The notes beneath the pieces are model-generated. The model was not told the origin of the DNA and did no database searches. It was given only the letters and a program-made list of their open reading frames with translations. Positions 8,732 through 18,573 of a stretch of 64,000 nucleotides of DNA are shown piece by piece; the first letter of the stretch is position 1; every line of letters begins with the position of its first letter. The stretch is from contig NZ_CP162553.1 of assembly GCF_040939785.1 (NCBI RefSeq), positions 7,583,001-7,647,000 of the forward strand, written 5' to 3'. This DNA is from Bradyrhizobium lupini (GTDB lineage: Bacteria; Pseudomonadota; Alphaproteobacteria; Rhizobiales; Xanthobacteraceae). Made by a program: the position numbers and the translations under genes.

Positions 8732-9973
8732 ATGCAAGACAACGACAACCTCACCATCGAACGCCCGACCTTCGTCACCCATCTCGAATGCGCGATGGAG
8801 GGCGATCATTACGCCGCCGACCAGGTCCACAACCTCTCCAAGGCCGGCAAGCCGCTGCTGGTGCGCTACGACCTTGCCGGTGTGAAGACGGCACTGACGA
8901 AAGACGCGCTCGCCCAGCGCCCCGCCGACATGTGGCGCTACCGCGAGCTTTTGCCGGTGCGTAAATGTCAGGATATCGTCTCGCTCGGCGAGGTCACGAC
9001 GCCGCTGATCCGGCTGCCCAAGCTCGGTGCAAAACTCCTCGGCGGCGAGATCATCGTCAAGGACGAGGGGCGCTTGCCGACCGGCTCGTTCAAGGCGCGC
9101 GGCCTCGTGATGGCGGTGTCGATGGGCAAGGCGCTCGGCATCAAGCATATGGCGATGCCGACCAACGGCAATGCCGGCGCGGCGCTCGCGGCTTATGCGA
9201 CCTCCTGCGGCATCAAGACCACGATCTTCTGCCCGGCCGATACGCCGGAGGTGAACGTCAGCGAGATCGAGCTGCAGGGCGCCACCGTCTACCGCGTCAA
9301 CGGCTATATCGACGATTGCGGCAAGATCGTCGGCGAGGGCAAGGCGAAAGTCGGCTGGTTCGACACCTCGACCTTGAAGGAGCCGTACCGCATCGAAGGC
9401 AAGAAGACGATGGGGCTCGAACTCGCCGAGCAGCTCGGCTGGGACGTGCCCGACGTGATCTTCTATCCGACCGGCGGCGGCACCGGCCTGATCGGCATGT
9501 GGAAGGCGTTCGACGAACTAGAGAAGATCGGCTTCATCGGCAGCAAGCGCCCGCGCATGGTCGCGGTGCAAGCCTCCGGCTGCGCGCCCATGGTGCGCGC
9601 CTATGAGGCCGGCACCGAGCATGCGACGCGCTGGGAGGACGCTCACACCATCGCGTCAGGCATTCGCGTGCCGCAGGCGATCGGCGACTTTCTCATTTTG
9701 CGCGCGGTGCGGCAGAGCAACGGTTTTGCCATTGCCGTCGACGACGACAAGATCTCGTCGGCGCTCAGCGAGGTCGCGCGCGAGGAGGGGCTGTTGCTCT
9801 GCCCCGAAGGTGCTGCCACCTACGCCGCCTACAAGGACAGCCTCGCCGACGGCCGCGTCAGCAAGTCCGACCGCGTGATGCTGTTCAATTGCGCCACAGG
9901 CCTGAAATACCCGCTGCCGCCGGTCACCCGCACGCTCGATCGTCATAAGCCGATCGACTATTCGCAGTTCTAG
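8732..9973 (+). CDS. thrC: Threonine synthase-like PLP enzyme
   Basis: A fold-type II pyridoxal-phosphate enzyme, 413 residues. The PLP-lysine is K121 in TGSFKARGL. TNGNAGAALAAYA and the phosphate loop YPTGGGTGLIGMW follow at the expected distances. Length and motifs fit threonine synthase, which converts O-phosphohomoserine to threonine, but relatives with other substrates exist. ATG 8732 is chosen because AAGAAGGAA at 8715-8723 is a good RBS and the family core starts soon after; longer in-frame starts would lie in the repeat at 8611-8690. A TTTGCAAA element lies at 8705-8712. If another thrC exists in the genome, this copy may be a paralogue. Confidence 0.8.
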   Translation: MQDNDNLTIERPTFVTHLECAMEGDHYAADQVHNLSKAGKPLLVRYDLAGVKTALTKDALAQRPADMWRYRELLPVRKCQDIVSLGEVTTPLIRLPKLGAKLLGGEIIVKDEGRLPTGSFKARGLVMAVSMGKALGIKHMAMPTNGNAGAALAAYATSCGIKTTIFCPADTPEVNVSEIELQGATVYRVNGYIDDCGKIVGEGKAKVGWFDTSTLKEPYRIEGKKTMGLELAEQLGWDVPDVIFYPTGGGTGLIGMWKAFDELEKIGFIGSKRPRMVAVQASGCAPMVRAYEAGTEHATRWEDAHTIASGIRVPQAIGDFLILRAVRQSNGFAIAVDDDKISSALSEVAREEGLLLCPEGAATYAAYKDSLADGRVSKSDRVMLFNCATGLKYPLPPVTRTLDRHKPIDYSQF

Positions 9974-10059
9974 CGCGGCATTTCGTCCCTTCACGAACGA
10001 TCCCTCTTCCCGTACGCGGGAAGAGACAAAAACAACAATGACATTGCTGGGAGAAGACA

Positions 10060-11028
10060 ATGAAGGCCGCCTGGGCTGCGCTGATTGCTATTCTCGCTGT
10101 TGCAGGCGCCGCGCGCGCCGACGACTATCCCTCGCGTCCCATCACCATCATCGTTCCCTTCGCCGCCGGCGGTCCGTCGGATGCGATGGCGCGAGTGCTT
10201 GCCGAGCGGATGCGGACATCGCTTGGGCAGCCGCTGGTGATCGAGAACGTCACCGGCGCGGGCGGCTCGATCGGCGTCGGCCGCGCCGTGCATTCGGCCC
10301 CCGACGGCTACACGATCTCGTTCGGCCATCTCGGCACCCACGTCGCCAACGGCGCCGTCTACAAGCTCAATTACGACCTGGTCGCGGACCTGGAGCCGGT
10401 GGTGCTGCTGCCGAGCAATCCGATGATCGTCGTCAGCAAGAACGCGGTGCCCGCGACCTCGCTGAAGGAGCTGCTGGACTGGCTGAAGTCGCGACCGTCG
10501 CCGCCGACCGCCGGCACCGCCGGCGCGGGCTCGGGTAGCCACATCGCCGGGGTCTATTTCGAGAGCGTCAGCGGCATCAAGCTGCAATACGTACCGTATC
10601 GCGGCACCGCGCCCGCCCTGAACGATCTCATTGCCGGCCAGATCGACATCATCGTCGACCAGACCTCGAACTCCATCAACCAGGTCCGCGCCGGCACCAT
10701 TCGCGCCTACGCCATCACCGATGACAGGCGCCTGTCGTCGGCGCCCGACATCCCGACGGCGGAGGAGGCGGGCCTGAAGGGCTTCAACATGACGCTCTGG
10801 TCCGGCATGTGGGTGCCGAAGGGCACGCCAAAGGCGATCGTCGCCAAGCTCAATGCCGCTGCCGTGGAAGCGCTGAACGATCCCGGCGTGAAGAAGCAGC
10901 TCGAAAGTCAGGGGCTTGAGATGACACCCCAGGATCAGCTCACGCCCGAGGCCCTGGGCGCCCGCCAGAAGGCGGAGATCGCGAAGTGGTGGCCAATGAT
11001 CAAGGCGGCGAACATCAAGGTGGAGTGA
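10060..11028 (+). CDS. Bug/TctC-family periplasmic solute-binding protein
   Basis: A tripartite tricarboxylate transporter (TTT) substrate-binding protein, 322 residues. A signal peptide spans about residues 1-20 (MKAAWAALIAILAVAGAARA), then the typical mature start DDYPSRPITIIVPFAAGG. Segments VPYRGTAPALNDLIAGQID and the PTAEEAGLKGF motif are diagnostic. These proteins bind small carboxylates in the periplasm. No TctA/TctB permease genes lie nearby, so this is one of the many orphan Bug receptors. RBS GGGAGA sits at about 10049-10054. Ligand unknown. Confidence 0.93.
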   Translation: MKAAWAALIAILAVAGAARADDYPSRPITIIVPFAAGGPSDAMARVLAERMRTSLGQPLVIENVTGAGGSIGVGRAVHSAPDGYTISFGHLGTHVANGAVYKLNYDLVADLEPVVLLPSNPMIVVSKNAVPATSLKELLDWLKSRPSPPTAGTAGAGSGSHIAGVYFESVSGIKLQYVPYRGTAPALNDLIAGQIDIIVDQTSNSINQVRAGTIRAYAITDDRRLSSAPDIPTAEEAGLKGFNMTLWSGMWVPKGTPKAIVAKLNAAAVEALNDPGVKKQLESQGLEMTPQDQLTPEALGARQKAEIAKWWPMIKAANIKVE

Positions 11029-11060
11029 GCGCCGTGTCGCCAGGGCTCGGCGCCAGCGTA

Positions 11061-11447
11061 TCACGTCTCGGTTTGATCGGAGCCGGACAGGGCCATCCGC
11101 AGACATTCAAGCAGAGCGGGCGTGGAGAACGGCTTCGCCAGAAAGCAGATAGCGCCCGCTTTCAGCGCGCGGTCGCGCACGGCATCGTCGGGAAAAGCCG
11201 TCATGAAAATGAAGGGCGTGTGGTGACCAAGGCTGCGCATGTGCGTCAAGAGCTCAAGGCCGCCCATCAACGACATCTGCACATCCGCGATCACGCAGGA
11301 CGTCGTCTTCAGTTCGGCCGATTGAAGAAATTCGTCAGCGGAGCGAAAGATGTTGACCGTGTATCCCCGCGACGTCAGCAGATTATTGGTCGCAAGGCGG
11401 ACTGATCGATCATCGTCGATGACGGAAATGGCCGAGGGGATTGACAA
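11061..11447 (-). CDS. Single-domain (REC-only) response regulator
   Basis: 128 residues, receiver domain only. Acidic pocket D11-D13 (VIDDDRS), phosphoacceptor D55 in VIADVQMS, conserved Thr in FMTA, and Lys in LAKPFS near residue 104. No output domain follows. It lies just downstream, on the same strand, of the FixJ-like regulator at 11533-12204 and the histidine kinase at 12201-14636, with an 85-base gap, so it probably belongs to the same signalling unit. It could act as a phosphate sink or bind a partner protein. Its start is 'MSIPSAISVIDDD'. Confidence 0.9.
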   Translation of the reverse strand: MSIPSAISVIDDDRSVRLATNNLLTSRGYTVNIFRSADEFLQSAELKTTSCVIADVQMSLMGGLELLTHMRSLGHHTPFIFMTAFPDDAVRDRALKAGAICFLAKPFSTPALLECLRMALSGSDQTET

Positions 11448-11532
11448 GATGATCGCTCCTGATCGGGGAGCCGCCGATCACGGTGCCGCACTTGACGAAA
11501 GTGAGCCCTTGGAGCGAGCTTGAAAAGCATAC

Positions 11533-12204
11533 TTAGGTTTGCACCTTTCCGCCCGGGCGTGAGATTCCGAGCGCCTCCACCATTCTGACGAGATCGGCCA
11601 ACGACTTGGCGCCCATTTTCCGCATGATCTGCCCGCGGTAGATCTTGACGGTAATCTCAGCCAATCCGAGCTCGGCAGCGACTTGCTTGTTCATCAGGCC
11701 GGACGCCACCAGGGCGAGGATGTCGCGCTGGCGCGCGCTCAAACCCTCGAATCGGGACCGCACTCCCGCGACCGACTCCTCGGCATTGCGTCGCTTGCGA
11801 TCCCGTTCGATCGCGGCCTGAACCGCATCCAGCATGTCCTGGTCGCGCACCGGCTTGGTCAGAAAATCGATGGCGCCGCTCTTCATGGCCCTGACGGTCA
11901 TCGGAATATCACCATGACCGGTGATGAAGATAATGGGCGTGTGAATGTTCGCCTTCGCTAGGTCCGACTGCAGGTCAAAGCCGCTTGAGCCCGGCAGGCG
12001 GATGTCGAGCACAAGGCAGCTGGGGACCGCCGGTGGCTTGGCTTCCATGATCTCCGCCGCGGAGCCGAAAGCCTCGACCTTGAGGCCGACGGATTGAAAG
12101 AGGTTGGTGAGCGCACGGCGCATCGATGGATCGTCGTCGACGATCAAGACGATCGGATCGTCGGAACTCGTCTGCACCGTCGCCACCTTGGGATGGTCGG
12201 TCAC
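11533..12204 (-). CDS. FixJ/NarL-type response regulator with LuxR HTH
   Basis: 223 residues: receiver domain at about 16-130 with phosphoacceptor D67 (LVLDIRLPG) and Lys in LTKPV, followed by a LuxR-type helix-turn-helix at about 152-212 ([37 protein letters not shown]). This is the FixJ/TodT/NodW layout. The GTG start overlaps the stop of the upstream kinase gene in a GTGA junction (12201-12204), so the two are translationally coupled and are a cognate pair. Target genes unknown; the REC-only regulator and the small Cys4 genes are the nearest candidates. Confidence 0.93.
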   Translation of the reverse strand: MTDHPKVATVQTSSDDPIVLIVDDDPSMRRALTNLFQSVGLKVEAFGSAAEIMEAKPPAVPSCLVLDIRLPGSSGFDLQSDLAKANIHTPIIFITGHGDIPMTVRAMKSGAIDFLTKPVRDQDMLDAVQAAIERDRKRRNAEESVAGVRSRFEGLSARQRDILALVASGLMNKQVAAELGLAEITVKIYRGQIMRKMGAKSLADLVRMVEALGISRPGGKVQT

Positions 12205-14636
12205 GACGTGTCCTCGATCGGCAAGGGCAGGGCAATCTGGAATGTTGCTCCGCTTCCGTCATTGGGGAAGGCCGAGAGCCGGCCCGCATGAGCCTCGATG
12301 ATCGATCGGCAGATCGACAGTCCCATCCCCAGGCCGCTCGGCTTTGTCGTGAAGAAAGGTGTGAAGATGCGCTCCGTCGCGCCGTCGCCGAGGCCGACCC
12401 CGCTGTCTGTCACGATCAGGAGCATGCGGCCTTCGCCGTGCTCGCTCGCCTGGCTGGAGCGGATCGCAAGCTCGCGCGGACGGTCCACATTGGCGTGCAT
12501 GGCTTCAATCCCGTTCATGACCAGGTTGATCAGCACCTGCTGCAGCTGGATCCGGTCGCCGCAAACGCTGGGTAGAGCGGACGCCAGCTCCATTCGTACC
12601 GACACGGCATGGGTGGCAAGCTCGCGGCGGACGAGCGCCACCGTCTCCCTGACGAGCTGGTTCATGTCGACCGGAGCCATCTCGATCTCGGTCTTCTTCG
12701 CAAGCGTTCTGATCCGGCGGATCACCTCGCTGGCGCGATTGGCGTCCTCGACGATCCATTCCACGGAACGGCGTGCGGCATTCAGTTGGGCTGGTTCGCG
12801 GCCGAGCCATCCGATACAGGCATCCGCATTGGAGATCACGGCGGCCAAGGGCTGATTGATCTCGTGGGCGATCGAGGCCGTAAGTTCGCCGAGCATCGTG
12901 ACACGCGTCACGTGAGCTAGTTCGGCTTGCGCCTTGCGCAGCGCTTCTTCGGCCTGCTCGGCGCGGATGGCCGCCGTCACGTCGCTGCTGACGCCACGAT
13001 AGCCGAGAAAGTTGCCGTTCGCGTCGTGCAAGGGCTTGCCGCTGGTGCGCACGTAGATCGGAGATCCGTTGCGATCCTTGCTTCGGTAGACCAGGTCGCG
13101 AAACGGAAGGTGGGCATCGAGCGTCGCGCGATGCCGCTCCCACTTCTCGGGCTCGAGCTCGGCATCGGGTGGAATGTCCCAACGGGCGAGACCGATCACG
13201 CCCGTGGGCACGGGACCGGCCGTGTCGGCATGTTCCGAAATCCGTGTGATACGGTGGTCCGGCCCGCTCTCCCAAAACCAGTCCGAGGCGGTTTCGGCAT
13301 AGTCGCGAAATCGCTGCTCGGACAGCTTGAGCTCGTCAAAGGCTTTTTGCAGCGCTTGTCTGGCGGCAAACTGCTCGGTGACATCGACGTGGGTGCCGAT
13401 GATTTCCGTGACATCGCCGTCCCCGCCGACGACGGGATGCCCCTCCGTATGGACGTGCCGTACGGAACCGTCCGGACGCAAAATCCGAAAATCAACTTCG
13501 AAAGGCTGCTTTTGCCGGATTGCCTGACGTTCCACATCGACGATCCGGCGAAAGTCTTCGGCGAGGATCCGTTGTTGGAAAGCCTGCGCCGACAGATCGA
13601 TCTGGTCCGGGTTGAATCCGAACAGGCGATAGAGTTCGGCCGATCGGTAGGCAAACTCCTGACTGCGCACGTTCCAGGCCCAGCTGCTCGTGTGGCTGAG
13701 GCGCTGGGCTTCGGTCAGATAGGCTTCGCTGCGACGCAGCCGCTGTTCGGTTTCCTTTGCCGTAGTGACGTCAGTGACCGCTCCGACAAACTCGATGTGG
13801 CCGGATCCATGTCTCACCACGCGTGCCACGGAATGGAGATATTTGATGGTTCCATCGGGCATCAGCAGGCGATACTCATGGTCGAAATCGCCGACCTCAC
13901 GGAAGGCCCGATCAAGGGTCTTGCTGACCGCATTGCGATCTTCCGGATGAATGCGCTGGAAAACGAAATCGAGCGTCGGTTTGACCTGCGGGTCACATTG
14001 GAAGATGCGAAAGGTCTCCCTGGACCAGACGGCCTCGCGGGTTGCCAGGCTCAGGCCGAAGCTGCCGGTGCGGCTCAACTCCTGCGCTTGGGCAAGGTAG
14101 GCCTCGCTCTGCCGCAGCGCATCCTCCGCCTCCTTGCGCTGGGTGATGTTTTCGCAGGCGACCAGCACGATCGGCGTGCCGTCGCCGCGTCGCATGGCCT
14201 TGGCGTTCTCACGGACCCAGAGAACCGAGCCGTCCTTCCGGATCTTGCGAATCTCCCAGGTGTGCGACTGGTCCACGGTTTCCAGGCACAGCCCGACACA
14301 GCGACGGACGAAATCGCGGTCCTCTTCGAAAAAGACGTTCAGCACAGATTGGCCGGTCAACTCGGCCGCCGTGTAGCCCAGTTGCGCGGCGCCAAATGTA
14401 TTTACGTTGAGCACCGTTCCGGCCGGATCGACCATGAAATACATGACCGGATTGTGCTCGAACACTTGTCGCCATTGCTTCACGGCGTCGCGCAGGTCGG
14501 CATTGTCCTGCCGCCAGCCATCCCCAGTCGCGGGCTCGCCTTTCCCCGCATTGCCGAGAGATCGAAGCGCCGCAAGGCCGCCGAGCAGGAATTGCGCGGC
14601 CGAATTCCCTAGTTTTGCGATCTGGCCAGGCATCAT
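12201..14636 (-). CDS. Multi-PAS sensor histidine kinase
   Basis: 811 residues from the ATG-ATG at 14636; GTG 14678 would add 14 residues. No clear membrane helix, so probably cytoplasmic. At least four PAS/PAC units can be followed: first from about 50 ([16 protein letters not shown]), then [37 protein letters not shown] and [18 protein letters not shown]. The HisKA helix carries H591 in [13 protein letters not shown], and the HATPase has [17 protein letters not shown] and GLGMGLSIC. The EINQPL form of the H-box is shared with FixL/TodS/NodV-type kinases. No heme-PAS histidine pattern is evident, so oxygen sensing should not be assumed. Coupled to the FixJ-like regulator downstream. Confidence 0.92.
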   Translation of the reverse strand: MMPGQIAKLGNSAAQFLLGGLAALRSLGNAGKGEPATGDGWRQDNADLRDAVKQWRQVFEHNPVMYFMVDPAGTVLNVNTFGAAQLGYTAAELTGQSVLNVFFEEDRDFVRRCVGLCLETVDQSHTWEIRKIRKDGSVLWVRENAKAMRRGDGTPIVLVACENITQRKEAEDALRQSEAYLAQAQELSRTGSFGLSLATREAVWSRETFRIFQCDPQVKPTLDFVFQRIHPEDRNAVSKTLDRAFREVGDFDHEYRLLMPDGTIKYLHSVARVVRHGSGHIEFVGAVTDVTTAKETEQRLRRSEAYLTEAQRLSHTSSWAWNVRSQEFAYRSAELYRLFGFNPDQIDLSAQAFQQRILAEDFRRIVDVERQAIRQKQPFEVDFRILRPDGSVRHVHTEGHPVVGGDGDVTEIIGTHVDVTEQFAARQALQKAFDELKLSEQRFRDYAETASDWFWESGPDHRITRISEHADTAGPVPTGVIGLARWDIPPDAELEPEKWERHRATLDAHLPFRDLVYRSKDRNGSPIYVRTSGKPLHDANGNFLGYRGVSSDVTAAIRAEQAEEALRKAQAELAHVTRVTMLGELTASIAHEINQPLAAVISNADACIGWLGREPAQLNAARRSVEWIVEDANRASEVIRRIRTLAKKTEIEMAPVDMNQLVRETVALVRRELATHAVSVRMELASALPSVCGDRIQLQQVLINLVMNGIEAMHANVDRPRELAIRSSQASEHGEGRMLLIVTDSGVGLGDGATERIFTPFFTTKPSGLGMGLSICRSIIEAHAGRLSAFPNDGSGATFQIALPLPIEDTS

Positions 14637-15113
14637 CGCAAGCGTCCCGGCCCGCGTGGGGCAGGGAGAGTAGAGCACTTTGCGACAGCAGGGGCAATTC
14701 CCTGATCAAAGCAGGATTCCGCATCGAAAGTTCGCGGGCTCCGTGCAGCTTGCCAGCGTTGCGCCGTCTCGTTGCGAGCGGACGAAACTCCGGTAAATCA
14801 CCGGACAAACCTATGTATAGGTCGCGCAATCCTAGTCATACGCTGCATTTACCTCCGTACAATTGAGCGGCCCGTCACATGGGGACTAGTCTCACCGGCA
14901 ATCCAGTGGTGTCGATCGCAACGCTTGAACAGTTGAGTAGCGCGGGGTCGTGCACTCAAGAGGCCAGCTTCGCCTCCGCCGGCGCTGACTTGCCGATGAT
15001 CTGGTCACGATTGAGAAGCCGCATTTCGTTGACGAACGTGATGATTGTGCATCAGCGCCCGTGGGGATCCTCGACCGTCAGAGGCGCCCATCAGAGGCCA
15101 GGAGGAGAGGATC
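14637..15113. other. 477-base divergent intergenic region
   Basis: It lies between the leftward kinase operon and the rightward Cys4 gene cluster, so it should contain both promoters. Short open frames exist but lack an RBS and recognisable composition. No FixK-type TTGA-N6-TCAA box is visible. A strong RBS, ggaggagagg, ends the region at 15101-15110. Confidence 0.4.
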
Positions 15114-15302
15114 ATGTGCGATAAGCCCGAACACTCCGAGCGCCCTTCCGCCGCAAAAAGCTGCGCCGTCTGCAGCGGGAAGTTCGGCCTGATCCGGTAT
15201 TATTCCTGGCGAGCGCCGCTTTGCTCCCGGAAATGTCTCGATCGCTTCAGAGCGCGCCGCGAACGCGATCGCCGATGGCTGTTTCGGTCTCAGGCGGCGT
15301 AA
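15114..15302 (+). CDS. Small Cys4 zinc-ribbon-like protein, copy 1
   Basis: 62 residues, basic, with four cysteines as C17-x2-C20 and C37-x3-C41 (SCAVCSGKFG ... APLCSRKC), a likely single zinc site. The tail is very Arg-rich (RFRARRERDRRW). ATG 15114 follows the strong RBS ggaggagagg. It matches the two small proteins at 15746 and 15993 in cysteine order and spacing, so all three look like one paralogous family. Family not recognised; nucleic-acid or protein binding is possible from size and charge. Confidence 0.7.
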   Translation: MCDKPEHSERPSAAKSCAVCSGKFGLIRYYSWRAPLCSRKCLDRFRARRERDRRWLFRSQAA

Positions 15303-15356
15303 GCACCAGTCACCGGATCCGCTGCGTTCGGCAATTCTGTATCGGGAGGCTGCGCG

Positions 15357-15749
15357 TTGAACCGTTGTTGCAAGCTCCTCTTGGCGATCACGCTGCCGCT
15401 TTCGTTGATGACTGGAGCGGAGGCGGACGAGGCCGGACAGGATGGCGCACATCGTCATCCGCCTCGGGATCTGCTCCTCCACGAGCAGTTCTATTCGAGT
15501 TGGCACATGCCGGACAATCCGGTGCTGACTTGCTGCAACAACGCCGACTGCTACCCGACCGAGATACGGCGGGTCGAGGGGAGCATCTACGCGCTGCGCC
15601 GGGAAGACGGGAAATACATCCTCATTCCGCCTCAGAAGGTCGAGCGAAACAGGGATAATCCCGATGGCCGCAACCATCTTTGCGCGCCGCCGCCGTCCGC
15701 CTCTCTCGTCGACACGGTCTACTGCTTTGCGCTCGGAGGTGCCACATGA
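15357..15749 (+). CDS. Secreted Cys-rich hypothetical protein
   Basis: 130 residues starting at TTG 15357, supported by CGGGAGG at about 15343-15349. A signal peptide spans about 1-23 (MNRCCKLLLAITLPLSLMTG). The mature part has the cluster CCNNADCYPTE and a second pair, HLC...VYC, so disulfides in the periplasm are likely. Similar short exported proteins with a CC...DC-P motif are common in Bradyrhizobium and have no assigned function, as far as I recall. Its stop overlaps the start of the next gene in ATGA (15746-15749), coupling it to the second Cys4 protein. Confidence 0.7.
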   Translation: MNRCCKLLLAITLPLSLMTGAEADEAGQDGAHRHPPRDLLLHEQFYSSWHMPDNPVLTCCNNADCYPTEIRRVEGSIYALRREDGKYILIPPQKVERNRDNPDGRNHLCAPPPSASLVDTVYCFALGGAT

Positions 15750-15934
15750 GGTTCATATTGGTGAACGGCAGGACCCCTTTTCGCAAAACGTCCTGCCTCT
15801 GGTGCTGCGAGGAGATCAGCGGCGGCTATCTGCGCGATGCGAAGACGCTGCTGCCCTACTGCGGCTACGAGTGTTACGCGCTTCATGGCGAAGCTGCGCC
15901 GCTGATCGAGGGGCGCACACGAGCGGCGTCTTGA
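15746..15934 (+). CDS. Small Cys4 zinc-ribbon-like protein, copy 2
   Basis: 62 residues. Cysteines C17, C20 (plus C21) and C39, C43 (SCLWCCEEI ... PYCGYECY). The first residues MRFILVNGRTPF parallel MRFMFVNQEGPR of copy 3. ATG overlaps the previous stop by 4 bases, and CGGAGGTG at about 15734-15741 is a good RBS. Probably binds one zinc. No signal peptide, so cytoplasmic, although it is coupled to a secreted protein. Confidence 0.7.
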   Translation: MRFILVNGRTPFRKTSCLWCCEEISGGYLRDAKTLLPYCGYECYALHGEAAPLIEGRTRAAS

Positions 15935-15992
15935 GCGGATAGGGAGGGCGAAACGGGCGGTGGATTTGCCGTCCGGGCGAGAGGACATCGCG

Positions 15993-16292
15993 ATGAGATT
16001 CATGTTCGTCAATCAGGAAGGGCCTCGCCACGGCGGTACCTGCAGCGCGTGCGCGCAGCCGCTGGGCGCGAGTTACGTCCGCCATGTGCCCGCTGAGCGG
16101 CGGTACTGCGACTATGATTGCTACCGTCGATATCAGCAGACGGCGGTGGAAATGCTCTGGCGTTACCGCAGTTCGCTCGAAGCGATCACGGTGTCGAGCT
16201 GGAACTGGATTCTACAGACGGGCGCGCTCTCGCGCTCGCTGACGGAAGCATTTCTGCGCGCGTACGAACCCTCTGACCACGGAAGGAGGTGA
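15993..16292 (+). CDS. Small Cys4 zinc-ribbon-like protein, copy 3
   Basis: 99 residues. Cysteines C17, C20, C39 and C43 (TCSACAQPLG ... RYCDYDCYRR) sit at exactly the same positions as in copy 2. It differs by a C-terminal extension of about 50 residues that looks helical (YQQTAVEMLWRYRSSLEAI ... LSRSLTEAFLRAY). GAGAGGA at 15979-15985 is the RBS. Same strand as copies 1 and 2, with a 58-base gap. Likely the result of local duplication. Function unknown. Confidence 0.7.
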   Translation: MRFMFVNQEGPRHGGTCSACAQPLGASYVRHVPAERRYCDYDCYRRYQQTAVEMLWRYRSSLEAITVSSWNWILQTGALSRSLTEAFLRAYEPSDHGRR

Positions 16293-16383
16293 CGGCTCGC
16301 CAAACGATGCGGACCCGCGCAGAGAGGTCGGTCGCAGTCACTGCATCCAGCTTCACGCCGCGTCCAGCCCCGGCGTCGCGAAG

Positions 16384-18573
16384 CTAGGGCGCGGCGGCTG
16401 CGGCCGATGCCGTCGGCATCGCGCCCCTGTTCGGCGTCGTAACGCGCTGCTCGGACTTCGCCGCGACGACGCTGCTGGCCTCAAACCTCGCACGATAGAC
16501 CAGCACGTTCTCGATCACGCGCTGGACGTAGTTGCGCGTCTCCGACAGCGGGATGCGCTCGACCCAGTCGATCGGATCGACCTTGGGATCCCTGGGGTCG
16601 CCGCGCGCCTGCACCCATTCGCGCACGCGGCCCCGGCCGGCATTGTAGCCGGCGAAGGTCATGATCTGGTTGCCGCGGTATTCCGACATCAGCGCACTGA
16701 GCTCGGCCGCGCCCATCTGCGTGTTGTAGACGGGATCGGAGACCATCTTGTCCCAGTCATAGGTCAGGCCGAAGCGCTTTGCGGTGTCGCGGCCCGCTTC
16801 CGGCGTCACCTGCATCAGCCCGACTGCGTTGGCGGCCGATTTGTCGCGCTGGTCGAACGAGCTTTCGGTGCGCGCCACCGAATAGATCACGCTGGGATCG
16901 ATCGTGGGCGCCACCTGCTTATGTTCAGGGATGCCGATGGTCGGGAAGGCGTAGTGATCGAGCGCGAGCCCGCGCGCCAGCGCCGACTTGCCGACCTCCA
17001 GCATCACGCGCGCATCGTTGCGCCGGCCGGCGAGCTCGCCGAGCGCTTCCAGTGCGGCGACGTCGGTGCTCTCCTTGGCAAAATCCTCGGCGAAGTAAAA
17101 CACCATGTCGCGCTCACCGACGCCGTAGAGCATGTCGGCGGCGCGCACGCGCTCGTCCGCGGGCGGCGCGTCGACTGCTGCCAGCACGGGCGAGGGCGCA
17201 CGCAGCTCGATGCGGTCGAGACCGAGCCTGGCGCGCGCGAGCTGGCCGTAATAGGCGGTCGGATAGCGCGCCGCCGCCTGATAGCTCAGGCGCGCATCGG
17301 CCGGTGCGTTCATTGCCTCGGCCGCGCGGCCGCGCCAATAATGCGCGCGCGACAGCGCGATCGGATTGGCGGAGCCTTCGTCGATCGCGGCGAAATGCGT
17401 CATCGCCGCCTTGGGATCATCGAGATAGCGCAGCGCGATCCAGCCGCACATGAAGTGATAGTCGGCGCGATAGACCTCCATCGCGGGCACGGCTGCCGAG
17501 CGCACCAAATCATAGGCGGTTTTGAACTTGCCCTGGTCGAGCAGCTTTCGCGCGAGCAGGCGGCGCTCGCGCCACCAGGCGTCGGTGTCTTGCGCCGCCA
17601 TCGTATCGGGCGCGGCGGCCAGGATCACCTCGGCCGCGTCGTCGATGCGGTCATTCTGGAGATGCCATTGCGCGCGGCACAGCACATAGCCGAGGTCGCG
17701 GCGCGCCTCGGCCGAAATGTCCTCCAGGTAATCCTTGGCCTTGCTAGCCTTGCCGGTGACTGCGGCGCAGGCCTTGACGATCGCGAGCGCATCCTCGCCG
17801 AGCCGCTTGGCTGCGCGCCGCGCCCCCGCATAGTCCTTGGCGCCGAGCCGCTTGTCCATGCGGGCGCGATGATCCTCGGCGGTCAGGAGATCGCGGAACG
17901 CTTGGTAGGAATCCTCCTCACTGCGCTCGGACAATTCGTCCGTGCGCCAGGCATCGCGCACGAGACGCGCGGCCCTGTCGCTGTCGCCCTCGGTCATCAG
18001 CACGCGGGCGAGCGCGAACTTGCCCTTGGCGCTGGTCGGCCGGTCCATCGTGAATTTGTGCACGGTCGCCGCGTTGGCCTTCTCCTGCCACAGCCGCGCC
18101 TCGGCGCGGCGGCGGAGCAGCGCGCTGCTCGGCCAGTCCGGATTGGCGGCGAGGAAGGCGGCGTAGCGCTTGAAATTCGCCGTGCTTTCGGAATGGCGCA
18201 GCATAAACCAGTCGGCGAGTTTCTGTCCGGCCGGGTCGGCAATGCGGTCGCGCGCCGCGCTGGCGTCCTCGGTCTTGCCCTTCCGCGCGAGATCGATGGC
18301 ATCCTTCAGCGCGGCGAGATCGCCAGTCAGCGGCGGGGCTGCCGGCTTGTCCGAGGGCGCGTCGTCCTGCTTCTTCGACTTGCGCTTGGCCTCGGCATGC
18401 TTGCCGTGCCGCGCCTTGCCCGCGGAGGCGTGGCGCTGCTTGCCGGTTTTCGCCTCATGCGTCTTCTTCGGCGCGGACGATTTGTGACCGCTCTTCGCTG
18501 CCAGCTCTGTAGGGATGAAGGCCAAAGCGGCCACGGCAACGACACACGCGAGCGAGCGTAGGCACTGGTTCAT
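16384..18573 (-). CDS. slt: Soluble lytic murein transglycosylase (Slt70-like)
   Basis: A periplasmic peptidoglycan lyase, 729 residues. Signal peptide about 1-26 (MNQCLRSLACVVAVAALAFIPTELAA), a Lys/His/Ala-rich low-complexity stretch to about 75, a long alpha-helical superhelix (about 90-530), then the lysozyme-like SLT domain. The catalytic Glu is E570 in RTESSFDQ; the supporting motifs are AVGLMQVTPEAG and AGYNAGRGRV. It cleaves between MurNAc and GlcNAc to form 1,6-anhydro ends during wall turnover. Alone on its strand, divergent from the cyclase gene. Confidence 0.95.
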   Translation of the reverse strand: MNQCLRSLACVVAVAALAFIPTELAAKSGHKSSAPKKTHEAKTGKQRHASAGKARHGKHAEAKRKSKKQDDAPSDKPAAPPLTGDLAALKDAIDLARKGKTEDASAARDRIADPAGQKLADWFMLRHSESTANFKRYAAFLAANPDWPSSALLRRRAEARLWQEKANAATVHKFTMDRPTSAKGKFALARVLMTEGDSDRAARLVRDAWRTDELSERSEEDSYQAFRDLLTAEDHRARMDKRLGAKDYAGARRAAKRLGEDALAIVKACAAVTGKASKAKDYLEDISAEARRDLGYVLCRAQWHLQNDRIDDAAEVILAAAPDTMAAQDTDAWWRERRLLARKLLDQGKFKTAYDLVRSAAVPAMEVYRADYHFMCGWIALRYLDDPKAAMTHFAAIDEGSANPIALSRAHYWRGRAAEAMNAPADARLSYQAAARYPTAYYGQLARARLGLDRIELRAPSPVLAAVDAPPADERVRAADMLYGVGERDMVFYFAEDFAKESTDVAALEALGELAGRRNDARVMLEVGKSALARGLALDHYAFPTIGIPEHKQVAPTIDPSVIYSVARTESSFDQRDKSAANAVGLMQVTPEAGRDTAKRFGLTYDWDKMVSDPVYNTQMGAAELSALMSEYRGNQIMTFAGYNAGRGRVREWVQARGDPRDPKVDPIDWVERIPLSETRNYVQRVIENVLVYRARFEASSVVAAKSEQRVTTPNRGAMPTASAAAAAP

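Noticed and set aside
14879..15124. Short plus-strand open frame before the Cys4 cluster
   Set aside because: No RBS, no motif, and it overlaps the strong RBS of the next gene.
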